A stretch of DNA of 47,518 nt, from contig JASJCN010000021.1 of NCBI GenBank assembly GCA_030065975.1, positions 1-47,518 on the forward strand, read 5' to 3'. The notes beneath the pieces are model-generated. The model saw nothing but the letters and a program-made list of their open reading frames with translations, ran no database searches and was not told the origin of the DNA. Position 1 is the stretch's first letter; each line of letters starts with the position of its first letter. Shown one piece after another: positions 7,091 through 15,111 of the stretch. Both the position numbers and the translations under genes were made by a program. This DNA comes from Myxococcota bacterium (GTDB lineage: Bacteria; Myxococcota_A; UBA9160; UBA6930).

Positions 7091-8890
7091 ATGAGCCTGG
7101 TGGGCAGCCTCGAGGACCTGGACCTCGGGGACATCCTGCAGATCATCCATCTTTCGCGGAAATCCGGCGCACTCCAGCTCCAGTCGAGCTCGGGGGTGGG
7201 TCAGATCCTGTTCTGCGACGGACTGATTGCGACCGCCTTCTGCAAGGGCGGGCCGACCGATCTGCGCGAGCTGCTGAAGGTCAGCGGGCGCGTCCCGGGC
7301 GATGCCCTCGCGGGTGCCGTGGACCACGCCCGGGCCCGGGGACACACCCTGGCCGAGGCGCTGCTCGAGTGCGGCCACCTCGACGCCGAGGCCATCGATC
7401 TGGCGCGTCGCGCCCACGCCGAGGAAGCCGTGCTGCGCATGTTCGGCTGGCGCGACGGCGAGTTCAGCTTCGAGGTGCGCGAGATCCACCCGGGCGAGGT
7501 CGGCGAGCTCTTCATCGAGCCCGGCCTGAACCCGCAGTTCCTGGCCCTCGAGGGCACGCGGCAGTTCGACGAGTCCGAGCACGAGAAGGAGATCGTCTTC
7601 GACGGCGAGTCCGACGCGTCGGATCCCGTCTTCGGCGGCGATGCGGACCCGACGCTCGAGCCCGTCTTCGACGGCGAGTCCGACGTGGAGCCGGAGCCGG
7701 TGTTCGACGGCGAGTCCGACGTGGAGGCGGAGCCGGTGTTCGACGGCGAGCCCGCCGCCGAGGCGGAGCCGGTGTTCGACGGCGAGCCCGCCGCGGCCGC
7801 CGAGGTGGTCGCCGAGGCGCTGCCCGGCGACGCCGAGGGCGCAGAGCCCCTCGAGGCGGTGGCCGTGGTCGAGGCCGAGCCCGTCGCCGCGGAGAAGCCG
7901 CCCGCCGCGCCGAGCGCGGAGCCGGCTGCACACGCCGCCGATGCGCCGATCATCGTGATCGACCCTGCGCTTCCGGTGCTCGAGTGGGTGAAGAGCGCAA
8001 TGGAGTCCACCGAGGCGCGGGTGCACGTCTTCCAGACCTCGGAGCTCGGCATCTCGCGCATCCGGCAGTATCTCGCTCGGCGCGAGATGCCCGTGGTGCT
8101 GATCTCGGCCGATGCGCCCGCCGACACCCTGTCCGGCGCCCAGGACACCGAAGAGATCGTGGGCCGACTGCGCAGCCAGGCGCCGCGCATGCGGGTGCTG
8201 GTGATGTCCGACTCCGACGGCGGTGACGCGTCGCGCGTGCGCAAGCCCTCTCCGACGGAGCTGGCCGATCCGCGCGCCGTCGAGCGCCGGATGCAGCTCG
8301 CCGCGGATCTGCGCGCGTCGCTCGGTGCCGCGGAGGTGGGGAGCGAAGGGGCCGCCCCGGCCGAGGGCCAGACCGACGAGTCCGTCGCCGAGCTGCGCGA
8401 AGTCAGCTCGCGGATGAGGGACCCGGAGTCGAGCGGCGAGGTCCTGGGCGAGGTGCTGCGATTCGCGGCGCGAAGCTTCCCGCGCGTGGCGCTCTTCATG
8501 GTGCGCGACGGAGAGGCGGTCGGTCTGGCCCAACGGGGTCTCGCGGCCGCCGGCGGGCCCGACGACGACGCTTTCCGTCGGGTGCGACTCGCCATCGCCT
8601 CGTCGCCGTGGCTCAAGGGCGTGATCGACACGCGATCGGCCCAGGTCGCGAGCGGTTCCGGCGAGCATCGGGGCGATCCGAAGCTCGCCAACGCCCTGGG
8701 TGACCGGGTCCCCGAGCAGGCCTTCGTGGCCCCCATCGAGAGCAGCGGCAGCGTCGTGGCCATCGTCTACGGCGACATGCTCCCCGAGCCGGGGGGACTT
8801 CCCAACACCGGCACTCTCGAGGTCGTGCTCCATCAGGCCGGCCTCGCGCTCGATCGTGCCGCGCTCGAGCGCGTGCTGGACGAGGGCTAG
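7091..8890 (+). CDS. PATAN (DUF4388) - acidic repeat - pseudo-receiver - GAF protein
   Basis: This 599-residue multi-domain protein opens the chemosensory cluster. Residues 1-145 form a PATAN/DUF4388 domain (GSLEDLDLGDILQIIHLSRK, GQILFCDGLIATAF), which in cyanobacterial PatA-type regulators couples receivers to pilus or cell-differentiation outputs. Residues about 169-239 are acidic 12-residue repeats of the type VFDGESDVEPEP. Residues about 287-395 look like a receiver (IIVIDPALPVLEWVKSAM, VVLISADAP), but the usual phospho-Asp is replaced by Ser, so it is probably not phosphorylated. Residues about 437-597 resemble a GAF domain. The ATG at 7091 begins MSLVGSLEDLDLGDIL, as expected for the domain. 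The gene is followed by a CheY-like gene and then cheA. Confidence 0.8.
   Translation: MSLVGSLEDLDLGDILQIIHLSRKSGALQLQSSSGVGQILFCDGLIATAFCKGGPTDLRELLKVSGRVPGDALAGAVDHARARGHTLAEALLECGHLDAEAIDLARRAHAEEAVLRMFGWRDGEFSFEVREIHPGEVGELFIEPGLNPQFLALEGTRQFDESEHEKEIVFDGESDASDPVFGGDADPTLEPVFDGESDVEPEPVFDGESDVEAEPVFDGEPAAEAEPVFDGEPAAAAEVVAEALPGDAEGAEPLEAVAVVEAEPVAAEKPPAAPSAEPAAHAADAPIIVIDPALPVLEWVKSAMESTEARVHVFQTSELGISRIRQYLARREMPVVLISADAPADTLSGAQDTEEIVGRLRSQAPRMRVLVMSDSDGGDASRVRKPSPTELADPRAVERRMQLAADLRASLGAAEVGSEGAAPAEGQTDESVAELREVSSRMRDPESSGEVLGEVLRFAARSFPRVALFMVRDGEAVGLAQRGLAAAGGPDDDAFRRVRLAIASSPWLKGVIDTRSAQVASGSGEHRGDPKLANALGDRVPEQAFVAPIESSGSVVAIVYGDMLPEPGGLPNTGTLEVVLHQAGLALDRAALERVLDEG
7595..7807 (+). 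repeat. Six in-frame tandem repeats (33-36 bases) encoding an acidic spacer
   Basis: Units begin at 7595 (33 bases), 7628, 7664, 7700, 7736 and 7772 (36 bases each). They encode variants of VFDGESDVEPEP. The middle copies (7700 and 7736) are nearly identical, suggesting recent duplication. The period preserves the reading frame, so copy-number change would alter only the length of the linker between the PATAN domain and the pseudo-receiver. Confidence 0.85.
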
Positions 8891-8932
8891 GCACCGCATC
8901 CCGGGGCCCCGCGCGGGGTGCACCTGCGGGCC

Positions 8933-9022
8933 GCGCGCCGGTCGCGCGCCCATCGCGCGCCGGTCGCGAAATCGACGCTGCGTCCGACGCTTTGCGCGCC
9001 TCTTGCCTCAAGAAAGGCGCGC
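8933..9022. other. Intergenic direct repeat and hairpin upstream of the first CheY-like gene
   Basis: The 181-base gap after the PATAN gene holds two identical copies of GCGCGCCGGTCGCG (8933-8946 and 8955-8968). It also holds a dyad with an 8-base outer stem, GCGCGCCT at 8994-9001 pairing with AGGCGCGC at 9015-9022, and an inner CTTG/CAAG stem. No T-run follows, so this is not a standard intrinsic terminator. It could be an attenuating hairpin or an operator for the cheY-cheA unit. The largest gap inside the cluster is here. Confidence 0.45.
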
Positions 9023-9071
9023 TCCCGGCCGATCCCAACACCCGGGGCGTAGTGCCCTCTGGGAGGACGCC

Positions 9072-9470
9072 GTGCAGCGCATTCTCGTCGTCGAAGACTC
9101 TGCGACGATGCGATCCCTGATCGTCTCGACGCTCGAGGACCTCGACGACCTCGTGAAGGTCGACGAAGCGGAGAGCGGCTTCGAAGCGCTCCGCCTCCTG
9201 CCTCGCGACGACTACGACCTCATCGTCACCGACATCAACATGCCGGACATCAACGGCCTCGAGCTCGTGTCGTTCGTGCGGCGCGACCCCAAGCATGCGG
9301 GCGCGCGTCTGCTGATCGTGTCGACCGAAGGCTCCGATCGCGATCGCGAGAAGGGCCTCGAACTCGGCGCCGACGCGTACCTCGTCAAGCCCTTCGACCC
9401 CGGCGAGCTCGCGCGCATCGCGACCGAGCTGCTCGCCTCTGGTTCGGAGAGCCCGGGGAGCTCCGACTAG
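9072..9470 (+). CDS. cheY: CheY-like single-domain response regulator
   Basis: A 132-residue stand-alone receiver, presumably phosphorylated by the CheA encoded next to it. The phospho-acceptor is Asp54 in LIVTDINMPDINGLEL, the acidic pocket is Glu8/Asp9 (ILVVEDSATMRSL), Ser/Thr84-85 lies in LLIVSTEG, and Lys106 in YLVKPFDPGEL. There is no output domain, so it acts through protein contact. The GTG at 9072 is preceded by GGGAGGA at a good distance. Two bases separate its stop from the cheA ATG. The motif pattern ATMRSLI...EGSDRDREKGLELGADAYLVKP is typical of CheY proteins beside cheA in deltaproteobacteria. Confidence 0.93.
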   Translation: MQRILVVEDSATMRSLIVSTLEDLDDLVKVDEAESGFEALRLLPRDDYDLIVTDINMPDINGLELVSFVRRDPKHAGARLLIVSTEGSDRDREKGLELGADAYLVKPFDPGELARIATELLASGSESPGSSD

Positions 9471-9472
9471 AC

Positions 9473-11542
9473 ATGTCCGGCGACAAGGCACAGCGCGAGT
9501 TCGTCTCCGAGGTCGAGGACATCCTCGAGCGGATGCGGGACGACATCGCTCGCCTGGCCGAAGGCGTGGGCGCCGGTGCCGCCGCCGACCCGCGCATCGT
9601 GAACGGCTTGTTCCGTTCCGCCCACTCGCTCAAGGGCCTCTCGGGGATGTTCGGCTTCGACGCGATGAGCGAGCTGGCGCATCACCTCGAAGACGTGCTC
9701 GACGGCCTGCGAATGGGCCGCTCGACGCTGGACCACGACGGGCTCTCGCTCTTCGACGAGGCCGTGACCCTGATCTCGTCGCTGGTCGGCAAGCTCGACG
9801 ACGATCGCGCCCGCTCCGATGCCGAGGAGTCGATCGCCACCCTGATGGAGCGCGTCGACGCCTGGGTCGCGGGCCCGACGGAGTCGGACGGGAGCCGCGA
9901 GTCCGAGGTCGACCTTCCGGCGGCCGTGCTGCGCGCACTCACCGAGTACGAGGAGCACCGGCTCCACGAGAACGTCGCCGCCGGTCGCAACGTGTTCCTG
10001 GCGGACTCGGACTTCGAGATCCTGAGCTTCGAGGAAGGACTCTCCGAGCTCAACGAGGCGATCCAGGCCCTGGGCGAGCCGATCTCCACGCTGCCCTCTC
10101 CGGGCGAGTCCCCCGACTCGCAGATCCGCTTCTCGATCCTGCTGGCCACGACCCTGGATCGCGACTCCCTGGCCGAGCAGCTCGACCTGCCGGCGGAGCA
10201 GCTGCACCTGGTCTTCGAGGGCGAGGCCCAGCCGGCTGCGCTCACGGACGCGGCGGCGACCGAGGCCACCGCTTCCGAGGTCGAGCCTCGCAACGAGCAG
10301 ACTCCCGCCGACCCGGGTCCCGGCAGCGAGCCCTCCGAGTCCTCGCTCAAGTCGATCAGCGACACCGTACGCGTCGACATCCGCAAGCTCGACGAGCTGA
10401 TGAACCTCGTGGGCGAGCTCGTGATCCAGCGCGCCTCGATCCGCAAGATCGCCGAGACCCTGGCGACCGAGCCCGCGACCGCGCGCGTCGGCGCCGAGCT
10501 CGAGAAGGTGCACCGCTCCCTCGAGCGGAAGCTCGCGGATCTGCAGGCGAGCGTCCTCGACGTCCGCATGGTTCCCCTGCGGCAGGTCTTCGACAAGATC
10601 TCCCGGGTCGCCCGGCGGCTTCGCGTGGACCTCGGCAAGGAGGTGCGGCTGGACATCCGCGGCGCCGACACCGAGCTCGACAAGCTCATCGTCGAGGACC
10701 TCGTCGACCCGCTGATGCACGTGGTGCGCAACGCCTTCGACCACGCGATCGAGGATCCCGGCGAGCGCGAGTCCTGCGGCAAGCCCGTCGAAGGCCGCGT
10801 CCGGATCGAGGCCTTCCAGCGCGGCAACGACGTGGTCATCCAGGTGAGCGACGACGGCCGCGGCATCGACGCCGACAAGGTGCTCGAGCGCGCGCTCGAG
10901 CGGGGCCTCGTGACCGAGGGCCAGGAGCTCTCGCCGCGCGAGATCCTGGATCTGGTGTTCCACCCGGGCATCTCGACCCGCGAGGCGGTGAGCACGACGA
11001 GCGGACGCGGCGTCGGCATGGACGTGGTGCGCTCGAACATCGCGGCGCTGGGCGGCATCGTGACCATCGAGTCCGAGCCCGGCCGCTACACGACGATCAG
11101 CATGACCCTGCCGATCACGCTCGCGATCATGCAGGCGCTGATCGTCGGCGTCGGGAGCCAGCGCTTCGCGATCCCGCTCAACTCCGTGCGCGAGACCCTG
11201 CTGGTCGACCCCCAGGAGATCCAGTCGAGTGACGGGCGCGAGCTGTTGAACCTGCGCGGCGAGCCGCTGCTCTTGCGCCGGCTCTCCCGCGAGTTCGACA
11301 TCGAGCCCTCGGACGCGGGCAAGCTGTCCGCCGTGGTGCTCGGAATCGGCGACTCGCGCATGGGTCTCCTGGTCGAGCGCCTCGAGGGGCAGCAGGACGC
11401 CGTGATCAAGCCGATCCAGGGCCCGGTCTCCCGGGTGCGGGGCGTGGCGGGGGCCACCGAGCTCGGCGAGCAGGGCGCTGTCCTGGTGCTCGACGTCTCG
11501 GCTCTGGTCGAGGACGCGCTGCGAGGAAGGGAGGCGGCATGA
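9473..11542 (+). CDS. cheA: Chemotaxis-type histidine kinase CheA
   Basis: The central kinase of the cluster (689 residues). Domains in order: P1/HPt with His51 in LFRSAHSLKGLSGMFGF; a region at about 140-255 (YEEHRLHENVAAGRNVF, FEEGLSELNEAIQALGEPIS) of the kind that replaces P2 in many non-enteric CheA proteins; an acidic linker; P3 dimerisation from about residue 294 (VRVDIRKLDELMNLVGELVI); the P4 ATPase with N box (LMHVVRNAFDHAIEDP), G1 (VSDDGRGID) and G2 (SGRGVGMDVV); and a C-terminal CheW-like P5 from about 546. There is no C-terminal receiver, unlike FrzE-type kinases. All catalytic boxes are intact. The stop overlaps the first cheW ATG. Confidence 0.97.
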   Translation: MSGDKAQREFVSEVEDILERMRDDIARLAEGVGAGAAADPRIVNGLFRSAHSLKGLSGMFGFDAMSELAHHLEDVLDGLRMGRSTLDHDGLSLFDEAVTLISSLVGKLDDDRARSDAEESIATLMERVDAWVAGPTESDGSRESEVDLPAAVLRALTEYEEHRLHENVAAGRNVFLADSDFEILSFEEGLSELNEAIQALGEPISTLPSPGESPDSQIRFSILLATTLDRDSLAEQLDLPAEQLHLVFEGEAQPAALTDAAATEATASEVEPRNEQTPADPGPGSEPSESSLKSISDTVRVDIRKLDELMNLVGELVIQRASIRKIAETLATEPATARVGAELEKVHRSLERKLADLQASVLDVRMVPLRQVFDKISRVARRLRVDLGKEVRLDIRGADTELDKLIVEDLVDPLMHVVRNAFDHAIEDPGERESCGKPVEGRVRIEAFQRGNDVVIQVSDDGRGIDADKVLERALERGLVTEGQELSPREILDLVFHPGISTREAVSTTSGRGVGMDVVRSNIAALGGIVTIESEPGRYTTISMTLPITLAIMQALIVGVGSQRFAIPLNSVRETLLVDPQEIQSSDGRELLNLRGEPLLLRRLSREFDIEPSDAGKLSAVVLGIGDSRMGLLVERLEGQQDAVIKPIQGPVSRVRGVAGATELGEQGAVLVLDVSALVEDALRGREAA

Positions 11543-12063
11543 GCGGCCCCGCGGGCACGCATGACGGTACGGCCGAAGGCGCCACCCGCTGGGATGCCCT
11601 CGCCCGAGCGGCGGCGCGCCGCGAGGCCGTGGAGGCTGGCGAGGTGCAGCACGAGTACCTCGCCTTCCGCCTCGGCGACGTCCCCTACGCGATCGCCGTG
11701 GATGGCGTGCGCGAGATCGTCCGCATGCGGCCCGTGACGCCCGTTCCCCGGGTTCCGCCCGAGGTGAGCGGCGTGATCTCGCTGCGGGGAGAGATCGTCC
11801 AGGTCGTCGACCTGCGTCGGCGTCTCGGCATGCCCGAGGTCGAGCCCTCCCGCTCGACGCGGATCATCGTGCTCCACGGCGACGTGGGCGAGGTCTCGGG
11901 CGTGCAGGTCGACGGCGTGACCGAGGTCCTGCGCGTGGTCGAATCCGATCTCCGGCCGCCGCCGAGCGGCGAGTCGGAGTTCGTCTCCAGTATCTGCGAA
12001 CGCGAGGGTCGCTTCGTGTCGGTCATGAACATGCAGAAGGTGCTCGACCTTGGCGGCAGCTAG
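11539..12063 (+). CDS. cheW: Coupling protein CheW (first copy)
   Basis: CheW links the MCP to CheA in the signalling array. This 174-residue protein has a roughly 35-residue N-terminal extension and then the SH3-like CheW fold: EYLAFRLGDVPYAIAVDGVR, VTPVPRVPPEVSGVISLRGE, VVDLRRRLGMPE, and at the end a SICEREGRFVSVMNMQKVLD stretch. The ATG overlaps the cheA stop in ATGA. It is immediately followed by a second, more divergent cheW, so the two may form distinct array contacts. Confidence 0.95.
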   Translation: MSGPAGTHDGTAEGATRWDALARAAARREAVEAGEVQHEYLAFRLGDVPYAIAVDGVREIVRMRPVTPVPRVPPEVSGVISLRGEIVQVVDLRRRLGMPEVEPSRSTRIIVLHGDVGEVSGVQVDGVTEVLRVVESDLRPPPSGESEFVSSICEREGRFVSVMNMQKVLDLGGS

Positions 12064-12535
12064 CTCGTTCTCGGCCGAGGATCCGGTCGCCGATCTCGCC
12101 TGCCTCGAGGCGGGCGGCCAGCGCTACGGCGTCGACGTGGTGCTGGTGCGGGAGATCGTCCGGGCACCGGAGCTCACGCCCCTGCCGCGCTCGCCCGAGC
12201 TGGTCGAGGGCGTGATCGACCTGCGCGGTGCGGTGATTCCCGTCGTGGACCTGGGTCGTGCCCTGGGCTCCGGGTCCTGCGCCGACGGCCTCCACGTGGT
12301 GGTGCTCGAGATCGACGACATGGTGCTCGGGCTCCGCGTGGACGCGGCCGTCGACGTGCTCTCGGTGCTGCCGGACAGCCTGGGCGAGCCGCCGGCGCTC
12401 ACCACGGCGGCCGGCTACGAGCTGGTGCGCGCGATCGTGCGCCAGCCCTCGGGCCACCCCGTCCTGGCGCTCGCCCCGGAGCAGCTGGTCGAGCGCATCT
12501 ATCGCTCCGCACTCGATCGGGAGGGAGCGGCATGA
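12050..12535 (+). CDS. cheW: CheW-like protein (second copy, divergent)
   Basis: A 161-residue protein with the CheW fold: CLEAGGQRYGVDVVLVREIV, LTPLPRSPELVEGVIDLRGA, IPVVDLGRALG. The later part is less conserved than in the first copy. The start is taken as TTG at 12050, overlapping the end of the first cheW by 14 bases, since no ATG or GTG lies before the domain. An AAGG run about 10 bases upstream could serve as ribosome site. The stop overlaps the MCP ATG (ATGA). Two CheW proteins with one MCP suggest either mixed arrays or one copy working as an adaptor. Confidence 0.87.
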   Translation: MAAASSFSAEDPVADLACLEAGGQRYGVDVVLVREIVRAPELTPLPRSPELVEGVIDLRGAVIPVVDLGRALGSGSCADGLHVVVLEIDDMVLGLRVDAAVDVLSVLPDSLGEPPALTTAAGYELVRAIVRQPSGHPVLALAPEQLVERIYRSALDREGAA

Positions 12536-15096
12536 CCGCCTCCACCCGTCTCTCCCTCGCGATCCAGCTGCGGTCCGGAATCATCCAGGTCGGCGCCGCC
12601 GGGTTGGCGCTCGTCTACCTCTCCATGCTCCTCTCGCTCGACTCCGCCCAGTGGGTCGAGCTGGGCTGGGCGCTGCTGCTCATCACGATCATCTCCGCCG
12701 TCGTTCACCCGCTCAACCAGGGTCCGATCGTGCGCCCGGTGAGCCAGGCCGCGGAGATCCTGCATCAGGAGGAGCCCGACCCGGAGCTCGCCCGCATCGG
12801 GCTGGCCGGCGCGACGGCGCTGCCCTTCAAGCTCGCCGTGTCCGGTGTCGTCGGATGGGTGATCGCGAGCCTGCTCGTTCCGCTGTGGATGTGGCTGCGC
12901 CTCGAAGCGGTTCCGCTCGCGGTGCTCACGGGCATCGCCAGCGCCGCGATCGCCGCCGGGCTGCTCAGCACCGTCGCCTGCTACTTCGCCGTCAAGCGCC
13001 AGGTGGAGCCGCTGCTCGACCGCTGCGCCTTCGCCGTGGGCGATCCCGCCGAGCGGGCGAAGCTCGTCTACCACGTTCCCATCGCCACCAAGCTCGCGGT
13101 GACGTCCACGTCGATCGTGCTGGTGTCGCTCTTCTTCGTGATCCAGCTGGCCTGGGCGGAGACCTCGCGCCCCCTCGAGGCCCACGTCGTCGAGGTGCAG
13201 CAGCGCTACCTGGGTGCGCTGGCGAAGCGGCTCTCGGTGGCGCCCGAGTCACGCCCCGTGATCGACCTTGCGCGGACCGAGATGCGGGAGCTCGGCATCG
13301 CATCGGAGCTCTTCGTCCTCGATGCCGGGGAGGCCGCCGAGGAAGTCGGCGACGTACCGCTCCTCGACGTCCGCGATCTGGCCCATCTGCGCGCCTCCGG
13401 GAAGACGGGCGACAGCCGCGCGATCCTCTCGGATCAGGTCTATGCGTGGACCGCCATCGGGAGCGAGGGCGCTTTGCTGGTGGCCGCGATTCCGGCCTCG
13501 GCCATGAGCACCGGCCTCACGAAGTCGCGGGCCCGCTACGGGGGCGTCCTGATCGCCGCCCTGCTGGCTTCGTTCGCCGTCTCGATCCTGATGTCCAGCG
13601 ACATCTCCCGCAGCCTGGCCCAGTTCCGCAAGCGGGCCGCGCGCGTCGCGGACGGGGATCTCGGCCAGGCGCGGCTCCTCGAGTCCGACGACGAGATGGG
13701 CGACACCGGCCGTGAGGTCGAGCGGATGATCCTCTCGCTGCGCGACACCATCGATCGCGTGACGCAGACGGCGCTGGTGGTGGACTCCGGCGCGGTCGCG
13801 CTCTCGGAGCTCGGCGGCGGGATTCGCGACGCGAGTCGCTCCCAGACCGAGGCGCTCGGCGAGGCCGCGCGCGAGGTCGCCTCCATCGATCGGGACATCG
13901 GCGGCATCAAGGACTCGGCCCACGCGCTCACGGGCAACGTGGAGGAGGCCAGCAGCTCCATCCTCGAGCTCGGCGCCGCGGGCGAAGAGCTGAACCACAC
14001 CGCGTCGGCTCTCAGCAAGCAGATCGAGGACGTCTCGACCTCGATCGAGCAGATGATCATCTCCTCGCGCCAGATCGGCGAGAACACCGAAGGGCTGGCC
14101 GGTGAGGTCGGAGAGACGTCCGCCTCCATGACGCAGATGGCCGCCTCCCTGCGGAGCGTCGACGAAGGGGCGAACGAGACCGCGAGCCTCTCCGAGCAGG
14201 TCTCGCAGCTCGCCGGGCGCGGCCAGGATCGCGTGTCGAAGACCATCGAGGGCATGGCCGCGATTCGCGACGCCACCGACACCGTCTCGGAGACCATCGC
14301 CGGGCTCGGCGCGCGGATCCAGGAGATCGGGGCCATCGTCGACGTGATCGACGACGTGGCGGACGAGACCAACCTGCTGGCGCTGAACGCCGCGATCATC
14401 GCTGCCCAGGCCGGCGATCAGGGCCGGGCGTTCTCGGTCGTGGCCGACGAGATCAAGGATCTCGCCGATCGCGTGCTGCGCAGCACCAAGGAGATCGCGG
14501 CGCTGATCCGGGCCGTCCAGAGCGAGAGCGGCAACGCCGGGGAGGCCATCGCCCGCGGCAGCGAGAGCGTGCAGCGGGGCGTGGAGCTCGCGGCCGAGGC
14601 GGGTGTCTCCCTCGAGGAGATCACCACGGCGGCGGGGACCAGCCGAGAGCGCATCCAGGAGATCGTGGTGGCGGTGCGCGACCAGTCCAAGGCCTCGACC
14701 CACGTGGTCGGGCTGATGGAGCGGGTCAATCAGCGCGTCGACGAGATCCGCCGCGCAGGCGCCGAGCAGGAGCGCGGCAACGAAGTGATCATGCGCGGCT
14801 CGCTGATGATGCGCGACGTGGCCCAGCAGACGCACCGCACGACCGAAGAGCAGGCGCGCGGCGCACGCCAGGTGCGCCAGAGCATCGAAGGCATCCAGGA
14901 GGCGGTGGAGCAGATCCATCGCTCGCTGGAGGGCCAGTCGGGTGCGAGCCGCTCGGCCGTGTCCTCCCTCCAGCAGGTCCACGAGAAGACGGCCTCGAAC
15001 CACGAGGCCACCGATCAGATGAGTCAGGCGACCGAAGGACTGCGTGAGCAGGCCCAGACCCTCCGGGACGACGTCGGTCGCTTCCGAGTCGAGTAA
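12532..15096 (+). CDS. Methyl-accepting chemotaxis protein with six predicted membrane helices
   Basis: An 854-residue receptor. Hydrophobic segments lie at about 17-35, 42-60, 98-120, 128-152, 186-208 and 337-355, so an N-terminal four-helix membrane module precedes the usual two-helix receptor layout. The stretch 209-336 would be a small periplasmic sensor of unknown ligand. A HAMP domain follows (about 356-408; FRKRAARVADGDL, DDEMGDTGREVERMI). The coiled-coil signalling domain has the tip sequence DETNLLALNAAIIAAQAGDQ at about 611-630, the CheA/CheW contact site. There is no C-terminal CheR/CheB docking pentapeptide (it ends GRFRVE). The ATG overlaps the cheW stop. Ligand unknown. Confidence 0.93.
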   Translation: MTASTRLSLAIQLRSGIIQVGAAGLALVYLSMLLSLDSAQWVELGWALLLITIISAVVHPLNQGPIVRPVSQAAEILHQEEPDPELARIGLAGATALPFKLAVSGVVGWVIASLLVPLWMWLRLEAVPLAVLTGIASAAIAAGLLSTVACYFAVKRQVEPLLDRCAFAVGDPAERAKLVYHVPIATKLAVTSTSIVLVSLFFVIQLAWAETSRPLEAHVVEVQQRYLGALAKRLSVAPESRPVIDLARTEMRELGIASELFVLDAGEAAEEVGDVPLLDVRDLAHLRASGKTGDSRAILSDQVYAWTAIGSEGALLVAAIPASAMSTGLTKSRARYGGVLIAALLASFAVSILMSSDISRSLAQFRKRAARVADGDLGQARLLESDDEMGDTGREVERMILSLRDTIDRVTQTALVVDSGAVALSELGGGIRDASRSQTEALGEAAREVASIDRDIGGIKDSAHALTGNVEEASSSILELGAAGEELNHTASALSKQIEDVSTSIEQMIISSRQIGENTEGLAGEVGETSASMTQMAASLRSVDEGANETASLSEQVSQLAGRGQDRVSKTIEGMAAIRDATDTVSETIAGLGARIQEIGAIVDVIDDVADETNLLALNAAIIAAQAGDQGRAFSVVADEIKDLADRVLRSTKEIAALIRAVQSESGNAGEAIARGSESVQRGVELAAEAGVSLEEITTAAGTSRERIQEIVVAVRDQSKASTHVVGLMERVNQRVDEIRRAGAEQERGNEVIMRGSLMMRDVAQQTHRTTEEQARGARQVRQSIEGIQEAVEQIHRSLEGQSGASRSAVSSLQQVHEKTASNHEATDQMSQATEGLREQAQTLRDDVGRFRVE

Positions 15097-15111
15097 GGAG
15101 CAGACAACGCA

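Noticed and set aside
7664-7807. 36-base periodic repeat as a CRISPR array
   Set aside because: The units are contiguous with no spacers, keep the reading frame and encode an acidic linker; no cas gene is near.
11539-12535. The two cheW genes as one frameshifted gene
   Set aside because: Each encodes a full CheW fold of normal length, and the sequences are not halves of one domain.
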